In this document: positions 62,914 through 64,000 of the stretch, piece by piece
How positions within the stretch are numbered: the first letter of the stretch is position 1
How the letters are laid out: every line of letters begins with the position of its first letter
From: Rapana venosa
Taxonomy: Eukaryota > Mollusca > Gastropoda > Neogastropoda > Muricidae
DNA length: 64,000 nucleotides
Direction: 5' to 3'
Assembly (NCBI GenBank): GCA_028751875.1
Contig: CM054140.1
Location: forward strand, 11,937,984 to 12,001,983
Translations under genes and position numbers: made by a program
The notes under the pieces: model-generated
What the model saw: the letters and a program-made list of their open reading frames with translations, nothing else
Told to the model about the DNA's origin: nothing
Databases searched by the model: none

Positions 62914-63024
62914 CTAGGACTGGGCCGCTACCGTTTCCAAGCACACTGTTCTGACGTCTTCTAGAATGTTGCCCAGGAAAGTGCTGTCCGTGCTTTTGCC
63001 ATCCACTGCTAGAGCACCGCTGGA
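62914..63024 (-). CDS. Probable terminal exon of an unidentified gene
   Basis: After an acceptor CTGTTGCAG (phase 0), 36 codons read SSGALAVDGKSTDSTFLGNI then LEDVRTVCLETVAAQS and TAG at 62,914. It is GC-richer than its surroundings and has a plausible acidic/hydrophobic C-terminus. A second frame through the same bases is also open, so the frame is not certain. No family recognised; upstream exons would lie beyond the window or between 63,025 and 64,000, where none was found. Confidence 0.4.
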   Translation of the reverse strand, partial: SSGALAVDGKSTDSTFLGNILEDVRTVCLETVAAQS

Positions 63025-63435
63025 CTGCAACAGACACATGACAAATGTTCTGTGCACGTGTGCCTGAATGCGACTTGCTTTGAGGTCAAGTTTTTCTTAA
63101 ACGCATTCTTCTGGCCAGTAAACTGTTCAAAACAAGTGTGTTGAAATGTGTTTCTGCTGTCAGAATAATGATAAACTATTTCTCCAATGTATTCCTCCAA
63201 AAGGCAAAATGCTTCAAACAAGCAAGCTTGAATGTGTTGCGTTAGTACAATTATGACATTGTATTTCTAAAATGCACTCCTCAAGCAAACATACACAGAA
63301 CTTTGAGCACTGATCTCACACTGTCTGAAAGATAGCAGCATCATTATCAAAGCAAATAAATATAATTTAGAATCAGACTTCCCTCCGTCTACAATGGTAA
63401 CATTGTAATAAAACTAAACAAAACCACAACCAAAA

Positions 63436-63680
63436 TCAATGGCCTACCCTTCAAACAGGCGGAACAAGTTTTAGTGTATGCACAAAATGTTCCGATTGCA
63501 TTCACACATGGGGCTTTGGTTTACAGTCTCCTCTCAAGGACATTCAGGGGAGTAGAGTTGGTACTGATGTTCACTCCAGGGGAAAAATCCCCTTGAACAA
63601 GTGCCTCAGTCGTGGCTCAAAACCTGGACTGTCAGATCTCTAGCACAACACTCTAACCACTAGGCCAGCCCATTCCCCAA
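63436..63680 (-). repeat. SINE-A, 3' tail missing
   Basis: As written on +, GGCCTACCCTTCAAACAGGC, core TTTACAGTCTCCTCTCAAGG, GTTCACTCCAGGGGAAAAAT, and head TAACCACTAGGCCAGCCC. Flanks 63,025-63,435 and 63,681-64,000 show nothing recognised. Confidence 0.8.
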
Positions 63681-64000
63681 CTACAGATATGATTTTTCTG
63701 TTAAATTCTAAACAGCACTTTCCCAAGCAGCACAATCACTTCACAGCTGTAAGCTGATCAGGGTAACCTTCAAGTCTTCAGCAATAATCAGACTACAGAA
63801 TATCACATTTTATAACGCTATCTTGCAAACCCAGCTGCAGCATTCATGGATAGATTGTTCAACAGCAGGTTAGTCTGGTTTTGCATGATCATGCGGCCAA
63901 TCTGTGCCATATGTATAAGTTTTGTGTGAATCAGACTCAAATACTTAAAATGCACAGATTTTGACAACTCCTCCTGAATAAGGAAAAAAAAATTTTAAAA

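Overview
The window is eukaryotic: coding sequence is split into short exons with GT-AG introns, intergenic DNA is AT-rich, and there are dense tRNA-derived SINEs, two kinds of LINE, a MITE family, long CA/TG microsatellites and a 500-base N gap. The repeat mix (SINEs sharing a 'TTCGGATGAGAC' core, an L2-type LINE, an RNase H-bearing I-type LINE) and the protein divergence suggest a lophotrochozoan, most likely a gastropod mollusc. That taxonomic call is inference.

Region 1 (1-23,050, + strand) is the 3' two-thirds of a RAD54L-like Swi2/Snf2 recombination ATPase. Thirteen exons (384-22,202) join in frame into 542 codons plus a stop. The N-terminal exons with the ATP-binding P-loop lie upstream of the window. 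Intron 3 (8.5 kb) carries three striking things in a row: a minisatellite built from the gene's own splice donor, an L2-type LINE broken by one stop codon, and a 4.0-kb LINE with an intact 1,328-codon frame and a perfect 13-bp target-site duplication. The other introns are full of SINEs.

Region 2 (23-32 kb) holds RAD54L 3' flank, then an intronless DNAJB1/DNAJB4-type HSP40 on the - strand (30,222-31,286). Its promoter has six perfectly phased heat-shock pentamers next to a TATA-like box. About 2.4 kb of repeat-poor DNA downstream is probably its 3' UTR.

Region 3 (32-42 kb) is repeat territory: a second L2 copy split by a TA-flanked MITE, several SINEs, CA/TG arrays, and a 1-kb minisatellite with a 52-bp unit.

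Region 4 (42.9-55.5 kb) is a head-to-head gene pair. On the - strand is a 239-aa single-PDZ protein (five coding exons, all introns phase 0). On the + strand is NDUFAF2 (mimitin, a complex I assembly factor; six exons) with an apparent one-base frameshift in exon 1. Their start codons are 600 bp apart, so they may share a bidirectional promoter. The last intron of the PDZ gene contains long arrays of heat-shock pentamers interrupted by a SINE.

Region 5 (55.5-64 kb) is AT-rich. A likely terminal exon on the - strand (62,914-63,024), followed by about 6.4 kb ending near an AATAAA signal, may be the 3' end of another gene.

The genes do not form a pathway: RAD54L repairs DNA, the HSP40 is a chaperone, NDUFAF2 acts in mitochondria, and the PDZ protein is presumably a scaffold.
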